NCBI RefSeq assembly: GCF_004363215.1
Contig: NZ_SNYS01000009.1
Span: forward strand, 156,047-220,046
Direction: 5' to 3'
Source: Methanimicrococcus blatticola
GTDB taxonomy: Archaea > Halobacteriota > Methanosarcinia > Methanosarcinales > Methanosarcinaceae
Length of the DNA: 64,000 bases
How positions within the stretch are numbered: the stretch's first letter is position 1; each line of letters begins with the position of its first letter. Below are positions 8,371 through 17,424 of this stretch, one piece after another. Under the pieces are notes generated by a model. The model saw nothing but the letters and a program-made list of their open reading frames with translations, did not search any database and had not been told where the DNA came from. A program made the translations under genes and the position numbers.

Positions 8371-10974
8371 ATGATAAAAAAAGAATACAATTTGAAAGGG
8401 CTGGGCTGTGCCAACTGCGCTGCAAAAATAGAAACCGCCGTCGGTAAATTGGACGGCGTTTCAGAAGCAATCGTCAGCTTCGCAACCGCAACCCTCATTG
8501 TTGAGCTTCAGGATGATTACAGCGGCGATATTCAGCCGAAAATCGAGAAAATCGTTCATTCGATTGAATCAGATGTCATCGTTTCTGAAAAAATCAAACA
8601 AACGGTTGTTTCTAAAAAAACCAACCAAACAATTGGTTCTGAAAAAACCAAACAAACGGCTAAACCTTCAAATGTTTCTGTTCCTCGGGAATATTTGTTA
8701 AAAGGGTTGGGTTGTGCCAATTGTGCCGGAAAAATTGAAACCGGTGTCGGTAAATTAAATGATGTTGAAGAAGCATCGGTTAATTTTGCAACCGCGACGC
8801 TGACGATTCGACTGAAAGACGGTTACAGCGGTGACATTAAACCCGAAATTGAAAAAATCGTTCATTCGATTGAATCACATGTTGAAGTATTGGAAAAAGA
8901 CAAACGGTCAGCGTTTGTTTTAAAATCCGCTTCTTCCTGCGATGATGGGTGCTGTGATTCACATGGCGGAAACGATGCAATTCGACCCGACGAATCCGGC
9001 GCAAAGAAAAGCCGTTTTTCCTTCTTTCAACATATCGATCGAAAAAGAGCGGTACGAATTTTAGCCGGTGTTCTCATTTATTTGATCGGCATTTTGATTC
9101 ACATCTCTCACGGCACGGAAATTCCGTTTTTCTCGACCTTTGGGATCGTTCATTTGGCACCGGTCGAATACGTTGTTTTCATCATCGCTTACCTGATTAT
9201 CGGCGGCGATGTGATTTACAAAGCGATTCGGGGAATCGTTCGCCGCGAGTTTTTCGATGAAAATTTCCTCATGACGATTGCAACGCTTGGCGCGTTCGCG
9301 CTCGGCGAGTTTACCGAAGCGGTTGCCGTGATGCTCTTTTACCAAATCGGCGAACTCTTCCAAGAAGCTGCCGTCAGCCGTTCACGCAAATCCATCTATG
9401 ATATGATGGACATACGCCCCGACTACGCGCATAAAATCAATGCCGACGGCGATTATGAAATCGTTTCCCCGTATGACATTGAAATCGGCGACAATATTCT
9501 CATCAAGCCCGGTGAAAAAGTGCCGCTTGACGGAATCGTTTTGTCCGGCAATTCATTCATGGACACATCAGCGTTGACGGGCGAATCTGTCCCGAGAACG
9601 GTTCGTGAAGGGGACATGGTTTTGTCGGGAAGCATCAATAAAAGCGGAACCTTGACGGTTCGCGTTGAAAAATCATTTGACCAGTCAACGGCATCCAAAA
9701 TTTTGGATTTGGTTGAAAACGCAGCTTCCAAAAAAGCGCCGACAGAGAAATTCATCACGCGCTTTTCAAAATATTACACGCCGCTTGTGACATTGGCAGC
9801 CGTTTTGATTGCCGTGATTCCGCCTCTTATTCTTCCCGGCGCGACTTTTGATGAATGGATTTATCGCGGCTTGGTTTTTCTTGTCATATCCTGCCCCTGC
9901 GCGCTTGTGATTTCAGTACCGCTCAGTTATTTCGGCGGCATCGGCGCCGCGTCCAAAAAAGGCGTTTTAATCAAAGGCGGCAATTATTTGGAAGGATTAA
10001 CGCAAGTCAAAACGGTTATTTTTGACAAAACCGGAACGCTTTCAAAAGGCGTTTTTGATGTCGTTCGAATTGATCTTCCGGCCGGCGCGGTTTATTCCGA
10101 AAAGGAAATTTTGAAATTCAGCGCCGCCGCGGAATCCTTCTCTAACCACCCGATTGCGCTTTCAATCGTCAGCGCTGCAAAAGAAGATGAAAGTGTCGGC
10201 TTTGCCGGAACATCTCAAGTTTCCGATCACACGGAATATGCCGGTCTCGGCATCAAAGCCGTTTGCAGCGGAAAAACAATTCTTGTCGGCAACATGAAGC
10301 TGATGGCGCAGGAAAATATCGCTGTTCCCGATTTGCTGTCTGTCGGATTGACGGCAGAGACGGAAACGCATATCTATGTCGCCGTTGACGGCACCTTCGC
10401 CGGCCGAATCGCGATTTCTGATGTTGTCAAACCCGACAGCAAAGACGCGCTTTCCCGCCTGAAACGGCTCGGCGTTGAAAAAACGATTATGGTGACGGGC
10501 GACACCGATAAAGTCGGCCACGCTTTTGCCGCCGATCTCGGATTGGACACCGTTTACACGGAACGACTGCCGCATCAGAAAGTTGACGCGCTTGAAGAAA
10601 TCGAGACGCAAACAAAATCCGTAAATCCGAAAGCGAAAGTCGCTTTTGTCGGCGACGGCATCAACGACGCGCCTGCCCTCACGCGCGCGGATGTCGGCAT
10701 TGCTGTCGGCGGTGTCGGATCAGACGCCGCGGTCGAAGCGGCAGACATCGTTCTTATGACCGGCGACCCGACGCAGTTGGCAGATGCTTTTGATGTTGCG
10801 AAAAAGACAAAAAAGATTGTTTATCAAAACATCATCTTCGCGCTCGGCATCAAGACAATTTTCATGGTGCTCGGCGTTTTCGGCATCGCCACAATGTGGG
10901 AGGCCGTTTTCGCCGATGTCGGCGTGACATTGATTGCGGTTTTGAATTCAATGAGACTCTTGAGATTGAAATAA
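8371..10974 (+). CDS. cadA: Heavy-metal P1B-type ATPase, CadA/ZntA-like
   Basis: ATP-driven export of soft divalent metals (Zn, Cd or Pb) across the cytoplasmic membrane. Two N-terminal HMA domains carry GLGCANC (Cys13/16 and Cys115/118), then a cysteine/histidine patch SSCDDGCCDSHGGND near residue 190, membrane helices, TGES, the CPC ion motif (Cys508-Pro-Cys510), the phosphorylated DKTGT (Asp552), SNHPIA and GDGINDAPAL. The CPC and the DDGCCD patch favour Zn/Cd over copper. The two HMA domains are unusually alike, joined by a repetitive KQT-rich linker, which suggests a recent internal duplication. ATG 8371 is chosen over TTG 8359 because GGTG lies five bases before it. It ends in a strong hairpin overlapping the stop codon. 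Confidence 0.93.
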   Translation: MIKKEYNLKGLGCANCAAKIETAVGKLDGVSEAIVSFATATLIVELQDDYSGDIQPKIEKIVHSIESDVIVSEKIKQTVVSKKTNQTIGSEKTKQTAKPSNVSVPREYLLKGLGCANCAGKIETGVGKLNDVEEASVNFATATLTIRLKDGYSGDIKPEIEKIVHSIESHVEVLEKDKRSAFVLKSASSCDDGCCDSHGGNDAIRPDESGAKKSRFSFFQHIDRKRAVRILAGVLIYLIGILIHISHGTEIPFFSTFGIVHLAPVEYVVFIIAYLIIGGDVIYKAIRGIVRREFFDENFLMTIATLGAFALGEFTEAVAVMLFYQIGELFQEAAVSRSRKSIYDMMDIRPDYAHKINADGDYEIVSPYDIEIGDNILIKPGEKVPLDGIVLSGNSFMDTSALTGESVPRTVREGDMVLSGSINKSGTLTVRVEKSFDQSTASKILDLVENAASKKAPTEKFITRFSKYYTPLVTLAAVLIAVIPPLILPGATFDEWIYRGLVFLVISCPCALVISVPLSYFGGIGAASKKGVLIKGGNYLEGLTQVKTVIFDKTGTLSKGVFDVVRIDLPAGAVYSEKEILKFSAAAESFSNHPIALSIVSAAKEDESVGFAGTSQVSDHTEYAGLGIKAVCSGKTILVGNMKLMAQENIAVPDLLSVGLTAETETHIYVAVDGTFAGRIAISDVVKPDSKDALSRLKRLGVEKTIMVTGDTDKVGHAFAADLGLDTVYTERLPHQKVDALEEIETQTKSVNPKAKVAFVGDGINDAPALTRADVGIAVGGVGSDAAVEAADIVLMTGDPTQLADAFDVAKKTKKIVYQNIIFALGIKTIFMVLGVFGIATMWEAVFADVGVTLIAVLNSMRLLRLK

Positions 10975-10986
10975 ATCTCAAGAGTC
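10955..10986 (+). terminator. cadA terminator with stop codon in the loop
   Basis: GACTCTTGAGATT (10955-10967), loop GAAATA, AATCTCAAGAGTC (10974-10986): a perfect 13-bp stem around the TAA stop (10972-10974), then an AT-rich tract. Confidence 0.8.
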
Positions 10987-11031
10987 ATTTATTAATTAAG
11001 AAAAGTGCTTTTTTTGAAAAGAATAAAACCT

Positions 11032-11095
11032 GATACAACCGCCCGCTAATTTTCGATTTTGAATGGAGCGAAGCGAAGTGAGGAACGGAAGTTTG
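11032..11095 (+). repeat. Family A repeat, copy 2 (partial)
   Basis: Only the 5' module is present: CAACCGCCCGCTAATTTT, then AGCGAAGCGAAGTGAGGAACGG and AAGTTTGC. It lies about 100 bp upstream of the fuller copy 3. Confidence 0.7.
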
Positions 11096-11197
11096 CAAAA
11101 ATTGATCGCTTCGCTCACAATTTTTCATGAGCAGAGGGAGGGCAGTGTTTGCAGAAAATCGCTTCGTGATTTTTATCAGCTTCGCTGAAACCCAAAA

Positions 11198-11510
11198 CAA
11201 CCACCCGCTAATTTACGTTCCGATCTGAGCAAAGCGAAGAGAGGAACGGAAATTTGCGGATTCGTACTCAGTCGATACAGCAAAAACAAAAAACTGTTTT
11301 ACAATCAAATTTTGTCGCATGTGAGGCATTTCTGCGTGCATCTGCTCTTTTTTATCACATCCGTTCGCTTACGCGAACGTACCGCTGCTACCTTGCCGAT
11401 ACCGTTTCACGCTGCTACCTTGCCGATGCCGTTTCACGCTACTGCCTTGCAGGTCCTGTTCAGTTCCTGCCGGTCATCGCGCGCAAAATGCACCGTTTTT
11501 AAAAAATATC
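11198..11510 (+). repeat. Family A repeat, copy 3
   Basis: The full order is present: CAACCACCCGCTAATTTACG, GAGGAACGGAAATTTGCGGA, GTACTCAGTCGATACAGCA, CTGCGTGCATCTGCTC, the CGTTCGC/GCGAACG hairpin, three to four GCTACCTTGCCGAT units and the CACCGTTTTT tail. Confidence 0.85.
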
Positions 11511-11520
11511 AAAACCCGAC

Positions 11521-11542
11521 GTGATATTTTCAAAAATATCAC
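11521..11542. terminator. Palindrome between convergent transcripts
   Basis: GTGATATTTT, C, AAAAATATCAC forms a near-perfect hairpin with T-rich sequence on both sides. It could stop transcription in either direction between the cadA side and the minus-strand lipoprotein gene. Confidence 0.4.
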
Positions 11543-11568
11543 AAACGAAAGCGTTCAAAAAAAGAAAG

Positions 11569-11589
11569 GGATACGTGAATTATGTATCC
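11569..11589 (-). terminator. Terminator of the lipoprotein gene
   Basis: On the minus strand, GGATAC, a 9-base loop, GTATCC and then CTTTCTTTTTTT begin two bases after the TGA stop at 11592. Confidence 0.6.
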
Positions 11590-11591
11590 GT

Positions 11592-12365
11592 TCACTTCTC
11601 AAAATTATAAATTCTGACGATATTGTGATTTCTGACCACAAACGTTGCTTCCTGATCATTCACTTTTATTGTATAATTTCCGTTTTCCAAGTCATCAAGC
11701 GGCATGATTTCAAATTCCTGCGTTGAAAAAACGCCGATGAATGTCATCAACTCTTTGTAATCCAGTTTTTTCTCGGAAACCTGAATCGTGAACGTTTTAT
11801 TTTCATCAAAATTATCTGAATATGTTGCGTTTTCAACATCAATTGTGAAAATTTGTTCATCGCCGGTTAATGTTTTGACAACAGTTTTAATCATATTTTT
11901 GTCTTGTACGATTTGAATGGCTTCAACGCGTGCGGGCGCGAAGTTGTACAAACTTCCGTTTTCAAAAATGAATTTTCCGATTTGGTTGGGATTTCCTTCC
12001 AATGAAACAAAATACATCCCTTGTTCTTCAAAAAGCTCTTTCTTTCCGAGATTAATTTCCGTTGCTTCAAAATAACGGTAACATGAGTCATCATAATTCT
12101 CATATTTGACCGTCGGAAGATGAATTTGAACCGTATTTCCGGATATATTAAACGTGGCGTTTTCTTCGTCGATTTCGTAATTATCATAAATCCAATAAAC
12201 GACGTTGCAAATGATTTCTCCGTCTTCATTCTGACTGCAAGAAATACTGGCGTTAACAAAGGGTTTTGAACATTTCATCACTGTATCTTCTTCTTTTTCG
12301 GAAGAAGACTCTATACAGCCGACACAACTCAAAACTGCCGTTAAAAGGAGTAACAGCACCAACAT
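11592..12365 (-). CDS. Predicted lipoprotein, unknown function
   Basis: The N-terminus is a hydrophobic stretch (MLVLLLLLTAVLSCVGC) followed by a Ser/Glu-rich spacer, as in exported lipoproteins anchored through a cysteine after VG. The remaining 235 or so residues are rich in beta-strand and acidic patterns (SGNTVQIHLPTVKY; ENGNYTIKVNDQEATFVV), suggesting small all-beta domains outside the membrane. I do not recognise the family. The frame is open to a GTG at 12389, but ATG 12365 is preferred: AAGGAT lies upstream of it, and the TATA box at 12409-12417 predicts transcription starting near 12385, after the GTG. It follows the geranylgeranyl reductase gene on the same strand, but its own promoter suggests separate expression. 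Confidence 0.7.
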   Translation of the reverse strand: MLVLLLLLTAVLSCVGCIESSSEKEEDTVMKCSKPFVNASISCSQNEDGEIICNVVYWIYDNYEIDEENATFNISGNTVQIHLPTVKYENYDDSCYRYFEATEINLGKKELFEEQGMYFVSLEGNPNQIGKFIFENGSLYNFAPARVEAIQIVQDKNMIKTVVKTLTGDEQIFTIDVENATYSDNFDENKTFTIQVSEKKLDYKELMTFIGVFSTQEFEIMPLDDLENGNYTIKVNDQEATFVVRNHNIVRIYNFEK

Positions 12366-12408
12366 TGCAAATTTATCCTTTACGCTCACGAAGTAATGTA
12401 TGCCTTTG

Positions 12409-12417
12409 TTATAAAAA
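12409..12417 (-). promoter_or_regulatory. TATA box of the lipoprotein gene
   Basis: TTTTTATAA on the minus strand places the start of transcription about 20 bases before ATG 12365. It overlaps no coding sequence. Confidence 0.5.
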
Positions 12418-12429
12418 TAGCTTTCTGAA

Positions 12430-13746
12430 TTAAAATAGCGTTTTAATAAAAGTTCCGAATAACTTCATCATTTTCAATGAATGTTTGGAAAGCATCAGTT
12501 TTTGAATCAAAACAGACGGATGATCCATGTCTCCGTATTCGGTAATCAAATTTAAAATCTCGGGATCATTAAGTTCGTCAAAAATCCGATTCATTTCTTC
12601 ATCGGTCAGTTTCATTCTGTAATCATGAACGCGCATCCCGATATCCAATTCCCGCCCGAGTTCCTTTTTCCACCGTTTTTCATATTCAGCCATTTTCTTT
12701 TCCGAAAAATCATTTTCATTAATCGCTTCCGCCGCAACTTTTGCCGCAATTTTAGCAGCCACCGCACCCGTGTAAACGCCGCCGCCTGAAATCGGTTTGC
12801 ATTGTCCCGCCGCGTCGCCGACAACCATCAATCCTAAAGCGTATGTTTTTTTCATCGGGCCGATCGGAATGCCGCCGACAACGAAATCTGAATATCCCGA
12901 ATTTCTTTTTTCTTCAATGACGGGATTTAAAAGAAGGCGGTCAAGATAACTGACAGCAGAATCATTATCAACTGAACATATTTGAATCGTATTTCCGTTT
13001 TTTTCATCTTTTTGATTTTTTTCCCTTTTTTGAAGTTTCGGATCAACCGCAAGCCCGATTCTTGAAACTGTTTCAGATGCCGGAATCGACCATGCAAAAA
13101 ATCCGGGGGCTTCTGACCCGACAAACATTTCAACAAATTCCGGATTTTCCGATTGATAATTCGCTTCAATTTGAATTCCCGATAAAACTTTTTCACAAGG
13201 TGAAAGACCGGCAAGTTTTGAAATCCGACTTCGAACACCGTCAGCGGCAATGATAATTTTGGCGTAAAATGTTTTTTTCACGCCGTCATGAAGAATTTCC
13301 AAAGCTTTGCATTTGATTTCTCCCGAATCATTTGTAAAAACAACATCGTTTAATCCGACTGCCTGCGCTTTCATTAAATATTCCGCGCCTTCGTTTGCCG
13401 CCTTTTCGGCCAGTTTCCTGTCAAACATTTTTCGGGAAACGACATACGCTTTCGTTTCTTTTCCGACAATTTTAAGTTGTTTTCCGGACGGCGGATAGAC
13501 TTTTGCGCCTTTCACGGCGTTGAATATAAAAGAAGAATCCGATTCGGAATCCGGATCCATATCTGTTTCCCGAAGAGCGGCAACGCTGAGAAGACCGGCA
13601 CATTGAACAGGTGAGCCGATGCTTGAATTCTCTTCAACGACCAAAACGCGTTCAATGCCGTTTAATTTCGCGTATCGCGCGGCAACAGATCCGGTCGGGC
13701 CGCCGCCGACAACAATCAAATCATAAATTTCATTTTCGGGAATCAA
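12430..13746 (-). CDS. Geranylgeranyl reductase family protein (archaeal lipid saturation)
   Basis: FAD-dependent reductase that saturates the geranylgeranyl chains of archaeal membrane lipids, or of another prenyl compound. The N-terminal dinucleotide fold YDLIVVGGGPTGSVAARYAK, the SPVQCAGLLS motif, the ADGVRSRISKLAGL block, and the second FAD motif LMVVGDAAGQCKPISGGG with GGVYTGAVAAKIAA are all visible. The frame remains open to 13983, but that part overlaps the marker-8 gene and is not FAD-like. TTG 13746 (MIPENEIYDL) is chosen because AGAGGA precedes it by six bases and the FAD motif begins eight residues later. It probably forms an operon with the gene ending at 13800, 53 bases upstream. 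The exact lipid substrate cannot be told from sequence. Confidence 0.88.
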   Translation of the reverse strand: MIPENEIYDLIVVGGGPTGSVAARYAKLNGIERVLVVEENSSIGSPVQCAGLLSVAALRETDMDPDSESDSSFIFNAVKGAKVYPPSGKQLKIVGKETKAYVVSRKMFDRKLAEKAANEGAEYLMKAQAVGLNDVVFTNDSGEIKCKALEILHDGVKKTFYAKIIIAADGVRSRISKLAGLSPCEKVLSGIQIEANYQSENPEFVEMFVGSEAPGFFAWSIPASETVSRIGLAVDPKLQKREKNQKDEKNGNTIQICSVDNDSAVSYLDRLLLNPVIEEKRNSGYSDFVVGGIPIGPMKKTYALGLMVVGDAAGQCKPISGGGVYTGAVAAKIAAKVAAEAINENDFSEKKMAEYEKRWKKELGRELDIGMRVHDYRMKLTDEEMNRIFDELNDPEILNLITEYGDMDHPSVLIQKLMLSKHSLKMMKLFGTFIKTLF

Positions 13747-13799
13747 AGATTTTCCTCTTTTATTCTCTTTCCTGTTTTTCTCTTCTATTTTTATTCTCT

Positions 13800-14663
13800 T
13801 TATTTCGGCTGTTTCTGCTCCGGCAGATACGGGAGCGGCATTGTGTTGACTAAAAGGGAATTGTTGACGTATTTGGCGCGTTCCAAAAGCAATTCTTTGC
13901 CGTTTTGCGTGAGCGCAATCAGCGGAACGGATGTGCCGACCTGAAGCATCGGCTTGATTTCCCGAAGACATTTGGAAGCGCAAAGCGTAATGATGTCGGC
14001 ATTTTCCGCCATTGTTTTTGATTCTTCTCTTGAGAGACCGGTTGTGTGAACGCCGATAATTGTAAAAGAAACGCCGCCGTAACCGCCGGAATTTTCATTA
14101 TATTCTTTTTCAATTTCACGGATTTCTGCGGCGGTTTGAGCGTTTGCTGTTGTGACTGCGATTTTTCTATAACCGAGGTCGACTGCTTTTTTTGCGCCGG
14201 CAAACGGGTCAATGACAGCCGTTGTTTCATCTAAAACAATACCGTTTCGGTCTTTGATTTTTTGAATCGTTTCTGGAATCGGGGACGTTTCAACGAGACC
14301 TGACATCCGGGCACCCATTCCTTGAACGAGAGACGGATTGTTTGTGATGACCGTTCCCGCGCCGTCACAGACGCTGACAGACGTATCAATAATGCCGTGC
14401 TGAAGGCCTGACATCATTGTTTCAGACGCGCCGAAGCCGACAAAATCTTCAAAATCGTCCAGCAGACGATTCGGCGTGAACAAACCGAATTTTTCAATGC
14501 GGAATTCCATGTTCTTTTTGATTTCTTCGGGCGTTATTTTTTGAATCCCGCGCGCTTTTTCAAAAAGAGAGCACCATGTAATTTCGGGTTCGCTGACTTC
14601 AATCACTTTGCCGTTTTCGACAACAACTCTTGCGTTTCCGACCATTTCCATGACATGACGCAT
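13800..14663 (-). CDS. Methanogenesis marker protein 8 (DUF2099)
   Basis: This matches, from memory, putative methanogenesis marker protein 8, a family confined to methanogens and their relatives and of unknown function. Recognisable blocks are HVMEMVGNARVVVENGKV, LFTPNRLLDDFEDFVGFGAS, TVITNNPSLVQGMGARMSGL, and DPFAGAKKAVDLGYRKIAVT. The conserved CDGAGTVITNNP segment suggests ligand binding. The frame is open to 14750, but ATG 14663 is chosen because GAGAGGTG ends five bases upstream; the ATG immediately before it (14666) is equally possible. It is followed by the geranylgeranyl reductase gene on the same strand and diverges from dapL. Confidence 0.85.
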   Translation of the reverse strand: MRHVMEMVGNARVVVENGKVIEVSEPEITWCSLFEKARGIQKITPEEIKKNMEFRIEKFGLFTPNRLLDDFEDFVGFGASETMMSGLQHGIIDTSVSVCDGAGTVITNNPSLVQGMGARMSGLVETSPIPETIQKIKDRNGIVLDETTAVIDPFAGAKKAVDLGYRKIAVTTANAQTAAEIREIEKEYNENSGGYGGVSFTIIGVHTTGLSREESKTMAENADIITLCASKCLREIKPMLQVGTSVPLIALTQNGKELLLERAKYVNNSLLVNTMPLPYLPEQKQPK

Positions 14664-14987
14664 CATTTCACCTCTCAAATGTAATCCTAAATTTAAACAT
14701 AAATTAAAATTCGTGATATTCAAACAGATAATCTCTGACCCAATAAACAATTTGTCATTTTAAAAAGGTTTCGTCGCCAATTGTTTTTTCGTTTTCGTGC
14801 CGAATACGTTTATCTGAATGAAAAAAGCAAGGCGCAAAATATTAAATAGTGAATCTCATACCCCACAAGACGAAAACATAAATTGTATTAATTATTCAAC
14901 ATATTGAATAAAATTAATGAAAATAACTAAAATAATTCAAAAATAAAATTAATTAAAAAATTATTAAACCATTTTAAGTGATTGCCT
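14664..14987. other. Divergent intergenic region between marker 8 gene and dapL
   Basis: About 320 AT-rich bases that must hold two opposed promoters. TATA-like stretches are present on both strands, but none stands out. No hairpin, small ORF or repeat is convincing. Confidence 0.5.
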
Positions 14988-16154
14988 ATGGAATACGCAG
15001 ACCGGATTAAAACGCTCCCGCCTTATCTTTTTGCTTCGATTGACGAATCTAAACAAGCCTTGATTGACAAAGGCGTTGATGTCATTGACTTGGGCGTCGG
15101 CGACCCTGACAGACCGACACCTAAACACATTGTCGACTCCATGATTCAGGCAGTCGCGGATCCGAAAAACCATCAGTATCCGTCTTATACAGGTCTCATG
15201 TCTTTCCGCGAAGCCGCCGCAAAATGGTGTAAAGACACCCGCGGTCTTGATTTTGATCCGAAAACGCAAGTTTTGTCTCTCATCGGCTCCAAAGAAGGTG
15301 TCGCGCACGTTCCGTTCGCGTTCGTCAATCCGGGAGACGTTGTTCTTTGCCCGAACCCCGGTTATCCGGTTTATTCGATCGGCACAAAATTCGCGGGCGG
15401 CGTTCCTTATGACATGCCTCTTCTCGGCGAAAACGATTTCCTGCCCGACTATGAAGCCATTCCCAAGGATGTTCTCAAAAAATCAAAAATGATGTTTATC
15501 AATTATCCGAACAATCCGACCGGCGCTGTTGCCGATAAAAAATTCTTTGAAGAAACCGTTGAATTCGCGAAGGAAAATGACATTTTGGTCGTTCACGACA
15601 ACGCTTATTCCGAAATGGTTTATGACGGTTACAAATCGCCGAGCTTTTTGGAAGTTGACGGCGCGATGGATGTCGGTATTGAAATGTATTCCATGTCTAA
15701 AACGTATAACATGACCGGCTGGCGTCTCGCCTTTGCGGTCGGCAACAAAGAAATGATTGCCGGCTTCGGAAAAGTGAAAGCCAACATTGACTCGGGTGTT
15801 TTTGACGCTGTTCAGCGCGCAGGAATCACGGCGCTGACATCTTCTCAGCAGTGTGTTTCTGACATGAACAAAGTCTATCAGGAAAGACGCGACGTTTTGG
15901 TCAAAGGTCTCGCCTCAATCGGTTTGGAAGTGAAGCCCAACAAAGCCACATTCTATCTCTGGTGCCCGGTTCCGGAACACACTGACTCTATGAGCTTTGC
16001 CAAGCTTCTTTTGGAAGAAGCCGGAATTGTCGCAACGCCCGGTGTCGGCTTCGGCAGCGCCGGCGAGGGCTATGTCCGCTTCGCGCTGACCAAAGAAGTT
16101 GACCGCATCAATGAAGCGGTCGGCCGTATGGACAAAATTCGCTCTAAAATTTAA
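14988..16154 (+). CDS. dapL: LL-diaminopimelate aminotransferase
   Basis: PLP-dependent class I/II aminotransferase of the DapL type, which converts tetrahydrodipicolinate to LL-diaminopimelate in one step on the lysine pathway. Features are YADRIKTLPPYLF at the N-terminus, DLGVGDPDRPTP, YPSYTGLMSFREA, NYPNNPTGAVA, and the PLP lysine Lys238 in SMSKTYNMTGWR. ATG 14988 is chosen over the in-frame TTG at 14982 because GTGAT precedes it and family proteins start with MEYADRI. The length, 388 aa, is normal. No other lysine gene is nearby. Distinguishing DapL from other aminotransferases of this fold rests on the N-terminal signature. Confidence 0.9.
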   Translation: MEYADRIKTLPPYLFASIDESKQALIDKGVDVIDLGVGDPDRPTPKHIVDSMIQAVADPKNHQYPSYTGLMSFREAAAKWCKDTRGLDFDPKTQVLSLIGSKEGVAHVPFAFVNPGDVVLCPNPGYPVYSIGTKFAGGVPYDMPLLGENDFLPDYEAIPKDVLKKSKMMFINYPNNPTGAVADKKFFEETVEFAKENDILVVHDNAYSEMVYDGYKSPSFLEVDGAMDVGIEMYSMSKTYNMTGWRLAFAVGNKEMIAGFGKVKANIDSGVFDAVQRAGITALTSSQQCVSDMNKVYQERRDVLVKGLASIGLEVKPNKATFYLWCPVPEHTDSMSFAKLLLEEAGIVATPGVGFGSAGEGYVRFALTKEVDRINEAVGRMDKIRSKI

Positions 16155-16179
16155 AATTTTTAAAATTAAACGAAATGGC

Positions 16180-16210
16180 AGGGAGTCGGGTTTTCGATTC
16201 CTTCCTTTGA
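16180..16210 (+). terminator. Terminator-like hairpin after dapL
   Basis: AGGGAGTCG, a 6-base loop and CGATTCCTT pair over nine bases with two G-U pairs and are followed by TTGATTTTTC. It lies about 25 bases after the stop codon. Confidence 0.55.
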
Positions 16211-16310
16211 TTTTTCATTTAATTTTGAACTTTATTTTTATTAATTTCTAATTTAATTTCTAATTTAATTTAATTTAATTTTTAATTTAGAATCATTTCA
16301 ACCGTTAATC

Positions 16311-17039
16311 ATGTATCAGAAAGCGCATTTTCAGTTTAAGCAAACGATTGTCACAATTTTGGCGGACAAAACCGAATTTATTGACATTGCCAAAGAGGAA
16401 ATTCTCAAAAGCCGCTTGATTATTGAAAATTATATTGCGCAGAATCCTTTTTTTGAAGTGACGCTTGAAGCTTACGATATTGATAAAAACGCGCCGCCGT
16501 TGATTTTGAAAATGATTGAAGCCGGCAATACGTTTGATATCGGCCCGATGAGCGCGGTTGCCGGAACGATTGCCGGGGCTGCCGTTGAAAAAATGAAAAA
16601 ATGCGGCGCGTCTTTTGCGCTGGTTGACAACGGCGGCGATATGGCGATTTTCAATCAAACCGATAAACCGACTGTCGTCGGAATTTACGCCGGCAGCGGC
16701 AGCGTTCAAAATCTCGGCTTTTCCGTTGATCCGTCCGATGAAATCATCGGCATTTGCACGTCTTCGGGAACTGTCGGCCCTTCTATCAGTTTCGGGAAAG
16801 CCGATGCTGCCATCATCTTTTCAAAAAATCTGCCGCTTGCCGATTCCGCGGCGACAGCACTCGGCAACGCGCTCAAAGAACAAGGCGCGGAAAATATCGA
16901 AAACGCGCTGTCGGTTGTTTCAAATGTCGACGGTATTGACGGCGCTGTTTTAATCCAAGGCGAAAATATCGGTTTTGTCGGGAAAGTGCCTCAGTTGGTT
17001 AAAGCAAATGTTGATTACGATATTATTACGAAAGGGTAA
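16311..17039 (+). CDS. UPF0280 family protein, ApbE-like fold
   Basis: The 242-aa protein matches the UPF0280 family of archaea and some bacteria, related in fold to the ApbE flavin transferases. Visible blocks are FDIGPMSAVAGTIAGAAVE (residues 75-93), FALVDNGGDMAIF, and GICTSSGTVGPSISFGKADA, which match the metal/flavin-binding strand order of ApbE. No signal peptide is present, so it should be cytoplasmic. The function is not established. It lies 156 bases downstream of dapL with a terminator-like hairpin between, so it is probably separately transcribed. No Shine-Dalgarno sequence is evident before ATG 16311, which may be translated from a short leader. Confidence 0.82.
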   Translation: MYQKAHFQFKQTIVTILADKTEFIDIAKEEILKSRLIIENYIAQNPFFEVTLEAYDIDKNAPPLILKMIEAGNTFDIGPMSAVAGTIAGAAVEKMKKCGASFALVDNGGDMAIFNQTDKPTVVGIYAGSGSVQNLGFSVDPSDEIIGICTSSGTVGPSISFGKADAAIIFSKNLPLADSAATALGNALKEQGAENIENALSVVSNVDGIDGAVLIQGENIGFVGKVPQLVKANVDYDIITKG

Positions 17040-17106
17040 TCGTTCCATTTTTTAATAATTGATTTCCAACGATTGATTTTTTTATTTATTTTATTATAAC
17101 CCGATT

Positions 17107-17376
17107 CAACCACCCGCTAATTTACGTTCCGAATGAAATGAGGAACGGAAATTTGCGGATTCGTACCCATTCGATACAGCAAAATTGAAAAACCGATTTA
17201 ATTAACAGATTTGTTTGCACATTCGCTTTATCTGCTCTGTTCTGCGTTGCTACATGCATCTGCTCTTTCTTATCACATCCGTTCGCTTCGCGAACGTGGG
17301 CAATGCTACCTCCCATTTGCATTACTGCCATTGCTGCGCCTCGCCGCCGCGCGCGAGCCGCACCGTTTTTCAAAAA
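17107..17376 (+). repeat. Family A repeat, copy 4
   Basis: CAACCACCCGCTAATTTACG, a shortened loop (GAATGAAATGAGG), GAACGGAAATTTGCGGA, CATTCGATACAGCA, CATGCATCTGCTC, the CGTTCGCTTCGCGAACG hairpin, about two GCTACC/TACTGCC units, then a CGCGCGAG tail and CACCGTTTTTC. Confidence 0.85.
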
Positions 17377-17424
17377 TAAGAAAAAGGAAAACCCGTTTTT
17401 ACAAATAAAATGAATCTCAATCGT

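Noticed and set aside
11254-11524. ORFs of 82 and 70 codons
   Set aside because: They lie inside family A copy 3 and share only repeat-derived peptides with ORFs in copies 4, 5 and 8.
13747-13983. N-terminal extension of the geranylgeranyl reductase
   Set aside because: It overlaps the end of the marker-8 gene and has no FAD-like sequence; TTG 13746 with AGAGGA is better.
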